Part shown: one piece after another, positions 18,897 through 28,472 of the stretch | Numbering within the stretch: position 1 is the first letter of the stretch | Layout: each line of letters starts with the position of its first letter | Assembly (NCBI RefSeq): GCF_900637855.1 | Contig: NZ_LR134440.1 | Coordinates: forward strand, 310,001-374,000 | Length of the DNA stretch: 64,000 nt | Reading direction: 5' to 3' | DNA from: Neisseria animaloris | GTDB taxonomy: Bacteria; Pseudomonadota; Gammaproteobacteria; Burkholderiales; Neisseriaceae | Notes under the pieces: generated by a model | The model's input: the letters and a program-made list of their open reading frames with translations, nothing else | Database searches by the model: none | Told to the model about the DNA's origin: nothing | Position numbers and translations under genes: made by a program

Positions 18897-18944
18897 ATAC
18901 AGTATATTGTGCCCGAATTGTCGCAGTGCTACTGTATCTTGTGT
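18897..18944 (+). promoter_or_regulatory. Tandem NrdR boxes upstream of nrdA
   Basis: Two imperfect copies of the NrdR box (consensus about ACACWATATATWGTGT): ATACAGTATATTGTGC at 18897-18912 and CTACTGTATCTTGTGT at 18929-18944. They start 32 bases apart, about three helical turns, the spacing known for NrdR pairs, and end 26 bases before the nrdA ATG. NrdR is the ATP/dATP-sensing repressor of ribonucleotide reductase genes. No clear -35/-10 pair could be fixed. Confidence 0.75.
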
Positions 18945-18970
18945 TTTAAGAAATTCTTAAGGTGAAATAG

Positions 18971-21250
18971 ATGAACGCAGCAAACAACCTGAAAGTAACC
19001 AAACGCGACGGTCGTTTGGAAGATATTAATTTGGACAAAATCCACCGCGTCATCAACTGGGCGGCAGAGGGTTTGGACAATGTTTCGGTTTCTCAGGTCG
19101 AGCTGAAATCGCACATCCAGTTTTACAACGGCATCCGTACCGACGATATCCATGAAACCATCATTAAAGCGGCGGCCGATTTAATTTCACAAGATACGCC
19201 CGATTACCAATATCTCGCCGCACGCTTGGCGATTTTCCATTTACGCAAAATTGCATACGGCGAATTCGAGCCGCCGCACCTGTTCGACCACGTTTCCAAA
19301 CTTACCGAAGCGGGCAAATACGACCGCCACATTCTGGCCGATTACAGCCGTGAAGAGTTTGAAGAACTGAACGATTATCTCGACCACGAGCGCGATATGA
19401 CTTTCTCTTACGGCGCGGTCAAGCAGCTTGAAGGCAAATATCTGGTGCAAAACCGCGTTACCCGCCAAATCTACGAAACGCCGCAGTTTCTGTATATTTT
19501 GGTGGCCATGTGCCTGTTTGCCAAATATCCGAAAGCCACCCGTTTGGATTATGTGAAACGCTTTTACGATGCCGTTTCCACCTTCAAAATTTCCCTGCCT
19601 ACGCCGATTATGTCAGGCGTGCGCACGCCGACCCGCCAATTTTCAAGCTGCGTGTTGATCGAGTGCGACGACAGCCTCGACAGCATCAACGCCACCACCA
19701 GCGCGATTGTGAAATACGTTTCCCAACGTGCCGGTATCGGCATCAACGCAGGCCGTATCCGCGGCTTGGGCAGCGAAATCCGCGGCGGCGAAGCGCAACA
19801 CACCGGCTGTATTCCGTTTTTCAAAATGTTCCAAGCTGCGGTTAAGTCTTGTTCGCAAGGCGGCGTGCGCGGCGGTGCGGCTACTCTGTTTTACCCGCTG
19901 TGGCACATCGAAGTGGAAAGCCTGTTGGTGCTGAAAAACAACCGCGGCGTAGAAGACAACCGTGTGCGCCATCTCGACTACGGCGTGCAAATCAACCGTC
20001 TGCTTTATACCCGCCTGATTAAAGGCGGCAACATTACTTTGTTCTCGCCCAACGAAGTACCCGGTTTGTACGAAGCGTTTTTTGCCGATCAAGACCAGTT
20101 CGAGCGTTTGTACACCCAATACGAGCAAGATCCGAATATCCGCAAACGTTCGCTGCCTGCAACCGAACTGTTTTCATTGATGATGCAGGAACGCGCCGGC
20201 ACCGGCCGCATCTACATTCAAAACGTCGATCATTGCAACACGCACAGCCCGTTTGATCCCAAAGTTGCGCCCGTGCGCCAATCCAACCTGTGCTTGGAAA
20301 TTGCCTTGCCGACCAAGCCGTTAAACGACATTAACGATGAAAACGGCGAAATCGCCTTGTGCACCCTGTCGGCATTCAACTTGGGCGCGTTGGAAAGTTT
20401 GGATGAACTCGAAGGCTTGGCCGATCTCGCCGTCCGCGCACTCGATGCCTTGTTGGATTATCAGGATTACCCCGTTAAAGCGGCCAAAGTTGCCACCATG
20501 AACCGCCGCACCCTCGGCATCGGCGTGATTAACTACGCCTACTATTTGGCCAAAAACGGTGTGAAATACAGCGACGATTCCGCTATCCCTTTAACCCACC
20601 GCACCTTTGAAGCCATCCAATACTACTTGCTCAAAGCCTCGGTGGAACTTGCCAAAGAATTCGGTGCATGCCCGCTGTTCAACGAAACCACTTACGCGCA
20701 AGGCAAGCTGCCGATTGATACCTACAAAAAAGATTTGGATGCCATCTGCCAAGAGCCGCTGCATCTCGATTGGGAAAGCCTGCGTGCCGACATCGTGAAG
20801 CACGGCCTGCGCAATTCAACCTTAACCGCCTTGATGCCGTCTGAAACCAGCTCGCAGATCGCCAACGCCACCAACGGCATCGAACCGCCGCGCGGTTTGG
20901 TATCTGTAAAAGCCTCGAAAGACGGTATTCTGAAACAAGTGGTGCCTGAATTCGGCCGTCTGAAAAACCAATACGAACTGCTGTGGCAAATGCCTTCCAA
21001 CGACGGTTATTTGAAACTTGTCGGCATTATGCAGAAGTTTGTCGACCAAGCCATTTCCGCCAATACCAGCTACGACCCGCAACGCTTCGAAGGCGGCCGC
21101 GTACCGATGAAGCAACTGCTGAAAGATTTGCTCACCGCCTATAAATTCGGCTTGAAAACCCTGTATTACCATAACACCCGCGACGGAGCGGACGATACGC
21201 AGACTGACTTGCAGGATGACGGCTGCGCGGGTGGGGCTTGTAAGATTTAA
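18971..21250 (+). CDS. nrdA: Ribonucleoside-diphosphate reductase class Ia, alpha subunit
   Basis: 759-residue catalytic subunit that makes deoxyribonucleotides. An N-terminal ATP-cone is present (VTKRDGRLEDINLDKIHRVI). Active-site features are intact: the redox Cys near 227 in QFSSCVLIECDDS, the NLCLEIALPTKPL loop with the thiyl-radical Cys and the Asn/Glu pair, the second redox Cys in GEIALCTLSAFNLG, and the C-terminal shuttle pair in DGCAGGACKI (Cys752, Cys757). The ATP-cone implies dATP feedback control. nrdB follows after 271 bases. A DUS within the gene is in the AT form, rare in this window. Likely repressed by NrdR. Confidence 0.97.
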   Translation: MNAANNLKVTKRDGRLEDINLDKIHRVINWAAEGLDNVSVSQVELKSHIQFYNGIRTDDIHETIIKAAADLISQDTPDYQYLAARLAIFHLRKIAYGEFEPPHLFDHVSKLTEAGKYDRHILADYSREEFEELNDYLDHERDMTFSYGAVKQLEGKYLVQNRVTRQIYETPQFLYILVAMCLFAKYPKATRLDYVKRFYDAVSTFKISLPTPIMSGVRTPTRQFSSCVLIECDDSLDSINATTSAIVKYVSQRAGIGINAGRIRGLGSEIRGGEAQHTGCIPFFKMFQAAVKSCSQGGVRGGAATLFYPLWHIEVESLLVLKNNRGVEDNRVRHLDYGVQINRLLYTRLIKGGNITLFSPNEVPGLYEAFFADQDQFERLYTQYEQDPNIRKRSLPATELFSLMMQERAGTGRIYIQNVDHCNTHSPFDPKVAPVRQSNLCLEIALPTKPLNDINDENGEIALCTLSAFNLGALESLDELEGLADLAVRALDALLDYQDYPVKAAKVATMNRRTLGIGVINYAYYLAKNGVKYSDDSAIPLTHRTFEAIQYYLLKASVELAKEFGACPLFNETTYAQGKLPIDTYKKDLDAICQEPLHLDWESLRADIVKHGLRNSTLTALMPSETSSQIANATNGIEPPRGLVSVKASKDGILKQVVPEFGRLKNQYELLWQMPSNDGYLKLVGIMQKFVDQAISANTSYDPQRFEGGRVPMKQLLKDLLTAYKFGLKTLYYHNTRDGADDTQTDLQDDGCAGGACKI

Positions 21251-21521
21251 TTGAAATAGAGTCTTAAAGTTGCTTATGTATATAAGGCTTTCATTTTTGA
21301 AGGTCTTTACTTGAGGCAATAAAGCTCTGATCTTTAAAAAAACAGTGTGTTCAAATCCTAAAATATTCAAAATTCTGTGTAAGACTTTGTTTCGGGTTTT
21401 AGTTATATTTTTACTTTTATTTTTTCGGCTACAGAGACTTTTGAATTTAAGTGAAATGAAGCATCAATTAAATATACAAGCAAGCAATAATTTAATAATT
21501 AAATAAATTAAGAGAAGATTC

Positions 21522-22676
21522 ATGTCCTGCGAACACCTAGTCATGTCATACAGCACATTCAGCAAAGCAAAAAACGATGCTTTGCTGGAGCCGATGTTTT
21601 TCGGCCAACCTGTGAATGTTGCCCGTTATGACCAACAAAAATACGAAATTTTTGAAAAGCTGATTGAAAAACAACTGTCTTTCTTTTGGCGGCCGGAAGA
21701 AATCGACGTGTCGCGCGACCGTATCGATTACCAGAATCTGCCCGAGCATGAAAAGCATATTTTCATCAGTAACCTGAAATACCAAACGCTGTTGGATTCG
21801 ATTCAGGGCCGCAGCCCGAATGTGGCTTTGCTGCCATTGGTGTCGATTCCGGAGTTGGAAACGTGGATTGAAACGTGGTCGTTTTCGGAAACCATCCACT
21901 CGCGCAGCTATACGCACATTATCCGCAATATTGTGAACGACCCATCGTTGGTGTTCGATGATATTGTCGATAACGAATACATTATTGCCCGTGCGGAAGA
22001 TATCGCCTGCTATTACGATGATTTGATTGAATATACCCAATACTACAATCTGTTGGGCGAGGGCGAGCACCGGGTGAACGGCAAGGTGGTTACGGTTAAC
22101 AAGCGCGAGCTGAAAAAGAAACTGTATCTGTGCCTGATGTGCGTGAATGTGCTGGAGGCGATCCGTTTTTATGTGTCGTTTGCCTGTTCGTTCGCTTTTG
22201 CCGAGCGCGAATTGATGGAAGGCAATGCAAAAATCATCAAGCTAATTGCGCGTGATGAAGCCTTGCACTTAACCAGCACGCAGCATATGTTGAACCTGAT
22301 GCGCAGCGGTGTGGATGATCCTGAAATGGCCGAGATTGCCGCCGAATTGGAACAGGAATGTTTCGAGTTGTTTAAAACGGCGGCCACTCAGGAAAAAGAG
22401 TGGGCGGAATATCTGTTTAAAGACGGCTCGATGATCGGCTTGAATAAGGAAATTTTAAGCCAGTATGTTGAATACATTACCAATCTGCGCATGGCGGCAG
22501 TCGGGCTGAAGCCTGCTTTTGAAGGCTCGGGGCAAAACCCGATTCCGTGGATCAACGCGTGGTTATCGTCCGATAATGTTCAGGTGGCACCGCAGGAAGT
22601 GGAAATCAGCTCTTACCTAATCGGCCAGATTGATGCCGAAGTGAGCGCCGACGATTTGGGTGATTTTGAGCTGTAA
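21522..22676 (+). CDS. nrdB: Ribonucleoside-diphosphate reductase class Ia, beta subunit
   Basis: Radical-generating subunit, about 377-384 residues. The di-iron and radical site is visible: [16 protein letters not shown] contains the Glu-x-x-His ligand pair and the radical Tyr, and [15 protein letters not shown] holds the second Glu-x-x-His. Two starts are possible. ATG 21522 has an AGAGAAG upstream, while ATG 21543 gives [17 protein letters not shown], the usual neisserial N-terminus, but has no ribosome site. I keep the longer form. It partners NrdA and is followed by the ferredoxin gene yfaE. Confidence 0.95.
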   Translation: MSCEHLVMSYSTFSKAKNDALLEPMFFGQPVNVARYDQQKYEIFEKLIEKQLSFFWRPEEIDVSRDRIDYQNLPEHEKHIFISNLKYQTLLDSIQGRSPNVALLPLVSIPELETWIETWSFSETIHSRSYTHIIRNIVNDPSLVFDDIVDNEYIIARAEDIACYYDDLIEYTQYYNLLGEGEHRVNGKVVTVNKRELKKKLYLCLMCVNVLEAIRFYVSFACSFAFAERELMEGNAKIIKLIARDEALHLTSTQHMLNLMRSGVDDPEMAEIAAELEQECFELFKTAATQEKEWAEYLFKDGSMIGLNKEILSQYVEYITNLRMAAVGLKPAFEGSGQNPIPWINAWLSSDNVQVAPQEVEISSYLIGQIDAEVSADDLGDFEL

Positions 22677-22689
22677 AAACACATTTGTC

Positions 22690-22732
22690 AGGCCGTCTGA
22701 AAGTGCAGGCGTTTCTGTACTTCAGACGGCTT
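22690..22732 (+). terminator. DUS-pair hairpin between nrdB and yfaE
   Basis: AGGCCGTCTGAA and TTCAGACGGCTT with an 18-base loop; one end mismatch. It may be a partial terminator that lowers yfaE expression relative to nrdB. Confidence 0.45.
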
Positions 22733-22757
22733 GATTGATTTTTACCGGACAGTCAGC

Positions 22758-23069
22758 ATGGCTTTGATTACTACCCGAGATACTGCTTTTGAACTGAAAG
22801 AGGGGGAAACTCTTTTGGAAGGCTTAGAGCGGACGGGGCATGAAGTTGAATACCAATGCCGTAGCGGGTATTGCGGTTCCTGTCGCGTTCACATTTTATC
22901 GGGCCGTGTGGATTATGATCATTTCCCGTTGGCATTTATCGGGCCTAACGAGATACTGCCCTGTTGTTGTCGTGTTTCTGAGGCAATAGAGATAGATTGT
23001 CATATTCGTTCCCCTGAACCTGATTTGTTTGATGTAGATTTATTTGAAGATCAAACACAAACTGATTGA
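22758..23069 (+). CDS. yfaE: 2Fe-2S ferredoxin-like protein YfaE
   Basis: About 103 residues from the ATG at 22758. Plant-type 2Fe-2S ferredoxin: the cluster motif is CRSGYCGSCRVHILSG with the fourth Cys in ILPCCCRVSEA. In E. coli YfaE delivers electrons to NrdB to build and repair its di-iron tyrosyl radical, and the position after nrdB supports the same role. The frame opens at 22731, but that N-terminus would be encoded by the terminator hairpin. The C-terminus is unusually acidic (PDLFDVDLFEDQ). Confidence 0.88.
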   Translation: MALITTRDTAFELKEGETLLEGLERTGHEVEYQCRSGYCGSCRVHILSGRVDYDHFPLAFIGPNEILPCCCRVSEAIEIDCHIRSPEPDLFDVDLFEDQTQTD

Positions 23070-23073
23070 GTTG

Positions 23074-23117
23074 ATGAAGAGAGGCCGTCTGAAAATTTTC
23101 AGACGGCCTCTCTTCAT
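23074..23117. terminator. 44-bp perfect palindrome around a DUS pair
   Basis: Half-site GAGAGGCCGTCTGAAAA meets its mirror with no spacer, extended outward by ATGAA/TTCAT. It ends yfaE (plus) and the small exported protein gene (minus) from both sides. Confidence 0.8.
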
Positions 23118-23134
23118 TAGTAAATATAAAAAGC

Positions 23135-23419
23135 TTACTTACAGTTTACGCCTTGGATTTTAGGAGTATCACCGTCGCCTACTTTAAAGGTGCATTTGGT
23201 GGAATTATCGCCGGATACAGTCAGATTGGCACCGGTTAAGTTTAAAGACACAGGTTCTTTTACACCCATGCTGACTGCAGTGGCAGCGATTTTCTGCACA
23301 TTATCTTGTGTGTATGGTGTGTTATTAGAAGCTACTTTGATTTCTTTAGCTGCATAAGCGTTTGCTCCCATAGCGAGGGCTGTAACGGCAAATAAAGCAA
23401 AGAATTTGGTTTTTTTCAT
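23135..23419 (-). CDS. Small exported protein of unknown function
   Basis: 94-residue precursor. The ATG at 23419 follows AAAGGAAAC and begins a Sec signal peptide, MKKTKFFALFAVTALAMGA, cleaved likely after NAYA. The mature protein of about 73 residues is beta-prone, with Cys in STKCTFKVGDG and the final GVNCK, which could form one disulfide near the C-terminus. It is a periplasmic or secreted microprotein; no family recognised. Monocistronic. Confidence 0.72.
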   Translation of the reverse strand: MKKTKFFALFAVTALAMGANAYAAKEIKVASNNTPYTQDNVQKIAATAVSMGVKEPVSLNLTGANLTVSGDNSTKCTFKVGDGDTPKIQGVNCK

Positions 23420-23449
23420 GGTTGTTTCCTTTATATACAGCACAATCAA

Positions 23450-24031
23450 TGTGCCATTAAGGGCAGAATAGGGTTAAAAGTGCCTATGTGCAAGTATTGG
23501 CACGGTTTTTACGGGGATGTGTTGTAAGTAGGTTTTGTTTTACATTATTTTTAATCGACAAATTTATTTGTAAGTAGTTAAGAAAAAAACTTCCGTTTGA
23601 AAACAATGGGAGTTTTTTGTGAATCTGATTGCACTTATTTTTTATCTTTCGGCAAATGATGCTCCGTTTCGGTCGATATTATGGCATCATTTTCAAGTTG
23701 CTTTATTAGCACTTATATAAATAGTGTCGTATCGTCTTTTGGATAAAATGGCTTTAGCAAGAATTATCCATTTTAAGCTGGATAAAGTTGCCATACGTGT
23801 GTGGGCATGTGATATAGACTATTTTTTAATTTTCAAGTAATGTCGGCTATTGCTTAAAGCTTTCTGTAATGGTGGCAGGGTGTGAGGCATATGTTTGCGC
23901 AAGTGCGATTGAAAATCGAGGAAGGTGCTGGAAAGGTGATATAGACGTATTGTTTAACTAATTCGAGAGGCCGTCTGAAAATGTTTTAGACGGTATCTCA
24001 TAATAACGAAACAGTTTTGTATTGTTGTGGT
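23450..24031. other. AT-rich intergenic stretch
   Basis: No supported gene on either strand. One degenerate DUS pair at 23966-23998 (AGGCCGTCTGAAAA with TTTTAGACGG). The base composition is clearly more AT-rich than the coding regions. Confidence 0.6.
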
Positions 24032-24061
24032 AAAAAAAGGGGGTGGCACACGGCCACACCC
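24032..24061 (-). terminator. Intrinsic terminator of the DUF3149-like gene
   Basis: On the minus strand a GGGTGTGGC / GCCACCCC stem with one bulge is followed by a run of seven T. It lies 54 bases past the stop codon. Confidence 0.6.
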
Positions 24062-24114
24062 AAACACACACACATCAAGAGGAAAGAGATAAAACAATGA
24101 AAATAAAAAATAAA

Positions 24115-24249
24115 TCAGTTTTCAGGGTTTTTATCGGTTTGTTTCTTAACCCAGAAAAATAAAAATGTAGCAATAACCATTACAAACATGATGGTTATGA
24201 AAGACAAAATACCGATGGGCGATTTAAATAATTCGTTTAAAAGTTCCAT
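24115..24249 (-). CDS. 44-residue membrane microprotein, DUF3149-like
   Basis: Tiny gene. ATG at 24249 sits behind AAGGGAA with good spacing, and TGA is at 24115. The protein starts MELLNELFKSPIGILSF, has one transmembrane helix (ILSFITIMFVMVIATFLFFW) and a charged tail WVKKQTDKNPEN. The pattern of a short amphipathic start, PIG, one helix and basic end matches the DUF3149 family of small betaproteobacterial membrane proteins of unknown function. It has a terminator downstream and an FNR-like box with a -10 upstream, so it looks like a real, oxygen-regulated single-gene unit. Confidence 0.75.
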   Translation of the reverse strand: MELLNELFKSPIGILSFITIMFVMVIATFLFFWVKKQTDKNPEN

Positions 24250-24292
24250 CAATGTGTTCCCTTAATTTTGATTTTGAAATTATTTAGGTGCG

Positions 24293-24334
24293 ATTATTGG
24301 ACAAAATCAGATATGCAGCTTTGATTCAAGTCAA
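24293..24334 (-). promoter_or_regulatory. FNR-type promoter of the microprotein gene
   Basis: On the minus strand TTGACTTGAATCAA (24334-24321) matches the FNR box TTGAT-N4-ATCAA in nine of ten positions. AATAAT at 24298-24293 is five of six to TATAAT, and its distance puts the box centre at about -41.5 from a start near 24286, the class II arrangement. Confidence 0.65.
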
Positions 24335-24396
24335 AGTTAATAACTTTTCCGTATAATTTTGCAAATATGCAGATTAAAGAAACCAGTTCGTCACCA

Positions 24397-24434
24397 CGTT
24401 GCCTTTCCTCACTATCGTTGCCTTTCCTCACTAT
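24397..24434. repeat. Two perfect 19-bp tandem repeats
   Basis: The unit CGTTGCCTTTCCTCACTAT occurs at 24397-24415 and again at 24416-24434, in the non-coding gap before hisZ. Confidence 0.9.
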
Positions 24435-24727
24435 ATGGTTGGGCTTTGCCGTATTACCTTTCTCTATTGCTTACCGCAATTCGATTCTGGTTAAAGTTAT
24501 TTTTTCTATCTTCAAAAGCACACAAATTAATTGGCAATACCTTCATCAAAAAACAGACTGCACTAATTGTTTTTTTATGTTAAAGTCAGATTTTAATAAC
24601 TCGGCAGTTTGGACTGCCATAAAGGGCTGTTTAAATTTAAAATCCGGTAAGATGTAAATGCAGTATAGAAACTATCTGCCCGATTTTAAGCTTAAACAGC
24701 CTTCATCATGTTTACGGAAAGAGTTTC
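24435..24727. other. Intergenic region upstream of hisZ
   Basis: A TATAAT lies at 24352-24357 to its left. The open frame 24367-24657 reads through the tandem repeat and lacks a ribosome site, so I do not call it. Nothing else is seen. Confidence 0.5.
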
Positions 24728-25894
24728 ATGCAGTCTTGGCAGCTACCCGAACACATCGCCGACATTTTGCCTTCGACCGCGCGCCAGCTCGAAAGTGCGC
24801 GGGAAAAGCTGTTGGCTTTATTCCGTGTACACGGATATGAATTGGTGCATCCGCCCCTGATGGAATACAGCCACTCTCTGCTTACCCGTATCGACGCGGG
24901 TTTGTCGCTGAAAACCATCCGCGTCGTCGATCAACTCAGCGGCAGGCAGCTCGGTATCCGTGCCGACATCACGCCGCAGGTGGCGCGTATCGATGCCCAT
25001 CTTTTGTCGGCCAACAACGGCATTAACCGCTTGTGTTACGCAGGCTCGGTGCTGCATGCCCGTCCGGACGGTTTTTTGAACACCCGCGAACCTTTGCAGG
25101 TGGGTGCGGAACTCTACGGCTTTGCCGGAGTGGCCGCCGATATCGAATTGATTGATTTAATGCTGAAAAGCGTATCGGTTGCCGAGTTCGGCGAGATTCT
25201 GCTTTCGCTCGGGCATATCGGCGTGTTTCGTGCGCTGGCGGATGCGGCCGGTTTGAGTGAGCAGCAGTCGGAACAGCTGTTGGCCTTGATGCAAGATAAA
25301 GATGCCGCAGCCGTGCGCGCTCAGGTCGATGGCTGGCAGCTTGACGGAATGTGGGCCAAAGCCTTTGCCTTGCTGCCCACACTGTATGGCGGGCGGGAAG
25401 TATTGCAGGAAGCGCGTAACCGTTTGCCCGATTTGTTTGCGGTCGGCAAAGCATTAGACGAATTGCAGGCCGTTTGCGATGCTTTCCCCGGTCGGCAAAT
25501 CCATATCGATTTGGCTGAACTACGGGTAGACAATTATCACACCGGTTTGCTGTATGCCGCATACGGCAGCGACTGCCACGATGCCGTTGCACGCGGCGGG
25601 CGTTACGACGGTTTGGGTCAATATTTCGGCCGCGCCCGTCCTGCCACGGGTTTCAGCTTTGATTTGCGGATGTTTATCGGGCGCTTGCCGCAGAGCGAGC
25701 AAACGCAGTTTATCGCCGTGGCGCATCAGGATATGGCCAAGGCGTGCAGTGCAGTTGAGCAACTCCGCGCCGAAGGCTATTGCGTGGTGATCGATTACGG
25801 TGTTGAACACAATGGCACGAAGAATACGACGCGCCGTCTGAAAAAACAGGACGGCGAATGGAAAGTTATTGAAACAGAAATGGAACAGGTTTGA
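24728..25894 (+). CDS. hisZ: ATP phosphoribosyltransferase regulatory subunit HisZ
   Basis: 388 residues related to histidyl-tRNA synthetase but without tRNA-binding function. HisZ forms a complex with the short HisG and gives it activity and histidine feedback control. The class II synthetase-like core is visible: HGYELVHPPLMEYSHSLL, RQLGIRADITPQVARIDAHLL and, near the end, YDGLGQYFGRARPATGFSF. hisG is not in the window. Three bases separate it from purA, and the hisZ-purA pairing is usual in betaproteobacteria. Confidence 0.93.
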   Translation: MQSWQLPEHIADILPSTARQLESAREKLLALFRVHGYELVHPPLMEYSHSLLTRIDAGLSLKTIRVVDQLSGRQLGIRADITPQVARIDAHLLSANNGINRLCYAGSVLHARPDGFLNTREPLQVGAELYGFAGVAADIELIDLMLKSVSVAEFGEILLSLGHIGVFRALADAAGLSEQQSEQLLALMQDKDAAAVRAQVDGWQLDGMWAKAFALLPTLYGGREVLQEARNRLPDLFAVGKALDELQAVCDAFPGRQIHIDLAELRVDNYHTGLLYAAYGSDCHDAVARGGRYDGLGQYFGRARPATGFSFDLRMFIGRLPQSEQTQFIAVAHQDMAKACSAVEQLRAEGYCVVIDYGVEHNGTKNTTRRLKKQDGEWKVIETEMEQV

Positions 25895-27196
<1,302 letters not shown>

Positions 27197-27222
27197 TAGC
27201 ATGTGAGCGATAACTAAGTCAT

Positions 27223-27262
27223 AACGAGGCCGTCTGAAACCAAGTTTTCAGACGGCCTCGTT
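27223..27262 (+). terminator. DUS-pair terminator after purA
   Basis: AACGAGGCCGTCTGAAA and TTTCAGACGGCCTCGTT, 17-bp arms with a six-base loop, followed by TATTTGTTTG. Confidence 0.85.
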
Positions 27263-27313
27263 TATTTGTTTGCAGTTTGTTGTCTTTATATCGGTTATCG
27301 GAATTTCGCTATA

Positions 27314-28456
27314 TCAGCAATTTTGCTTAGCCAAACAATATAATCTGGCTGCATTTTGTGCGGCAGAAAGTAAATTTTCATAGCCGTTTGCCAAAGCATC
27401 GGCCAAGCTGCCGCTATTGCGGAGAGTCGGGAATACGGCATCGATTCCGTATCCGTATACTGCTTCGTAACCGTCACCCAAACAACCGACCAAAGCGACA
27501 ACAGGCTTGCCGTATATTTTGGCGGTTTTAGCTACGCCGATCGGGGTTTTGCCGCGAATGCTTTGGCCATCCATACGGCCTTCACCGGTGATAACCAAGT
27601 CGGCGTCGCGGAAAATTTCGGCAAGTTTCACGGTTTCCATAACGATTTGCACACCTGACTTCAAAACCACATTGGGCAAGACCAATAAACCGCCGCCCAT
27701 GCCGCCAGCCGCGCCTGCACCGGCAGGGGTGAGGATGTCTGTGTCCGTGTCGCGTTTGACGATTTTGGCAAAGTGGTGCAAGGCACGGTCTAAATCAGCC
27801 ACCATTTGGGGCGTTGCGCCTTTTTGCGGGCCGAATACGGACGAAGCTCCGAAACTGCCGCATAAAGGATTATCCACATCACAGGCCACTTCGATGGTGA
27901 TGTTTTTCAGACGGCCTTCCGATTCGGCCAAATCAATGCGAGCAAGTCGATGCAGATTGCCGCCGCCGAAGCCGATGGCACGGTTTTTTTCATCAAGCAA
28001 CTTTACACCCAAAGCTTGAAGCATTCCGGCACCGCCGTCGTTGGTGGCGCTTCCGCCTATGCCTAGAATAATCTTATCAATCCCATGTTTTAAGGCGGCC
28101 TGAATAAGTTCCCCTGTGCCGTAGCTGGTGGTTTTCAAGGGATTGCGTTGGGAAGACGGCACCAAATGCAAACCTGAGGCGGCGGCCATTTCGATGATAG
28201 CGGTTTGCCCGTCGCCGGAGATGCCTAACGCCGCTTTGACCGGATTCCCCAAAGGGGCGGTAACTTCCGTTTCCACCAAACGGCCTTGAGTAGCATCCAC
28301 TAACGATTGCACCGTGCCTTCGCCGCCGTCCGCCATCGGTACTTTCACATATTCGGCATCCGGCAGCACTTTTCTAAAGCCTGCTTCAATGGCTTCGGCG
28401 GCTTGCAAGGCGGAAAGGCTTTCTTTGAAGGAGTCGGGGGCGATAACGATTTTCAT
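27314..28456 (-). CDS. Glycerate kinase (GlxK/GarK type)
   Basis: 380 residues of the glycerate kinase type 1 family, which phosphorylates D-glycerate with ATP. Landmarks are KIVIAPDSFKESLSALQAAEAI at the N-terminus, VPMADGGEGTVQSLV, GIGGSATNDGGAGMLQALG (nucleotide/substrate loop) and TGEGRMDGQSIRGKTP. The gene follows the permease gene by 16 bases, so the pair forms a glycerate or sugar-acid uptake and use operon. Product 2-phospho- versus 3-phosphoglycerate is not decided by sequence. Confidence 0.92.
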   Translation of the reverse strand: MKIVIAPDSFKESLSALQAAEAIEAGFRKVLPDAEYVKVPMADGGEGTVQSLVDATQGRLVETEVTAPLGNPVKAALGISGDGQTAIIEMAAASGLHLVPSSQRNPLKTTSYGTGELIQAALKHGIDKIILGIGGSATNDGGAGMLQALGVKLLDEKNRAIGFGGGNLHRLARIDLAESEGRLKNITIEVACDVDNPLCGSFGASSVFGPQKGATPQMVADLDRALHHFAKIVKRDTDTDILTPAGAGAAGGMGGGLLVLPNVVLKSGVQIVMETVKLAEIFRDADLVITGEGRMDGQSIRGKTPIGVAKTAKIYGKPVVALVGCLGDGYEAVYGYGIDAVFPTLRNSGSLADALANGYENLLSAAQNAARLYCLAKQNC

Positions 28457-28472
28457 AAGGCCGTCTGAAAAA

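Noticed and set aside
24367..24657. 96-codon frame upstream of hisZ
   Set aside because: Reads through the 19-bp tandem repeat, lacks a ribosome site, and its protein has no recognisable pattern.
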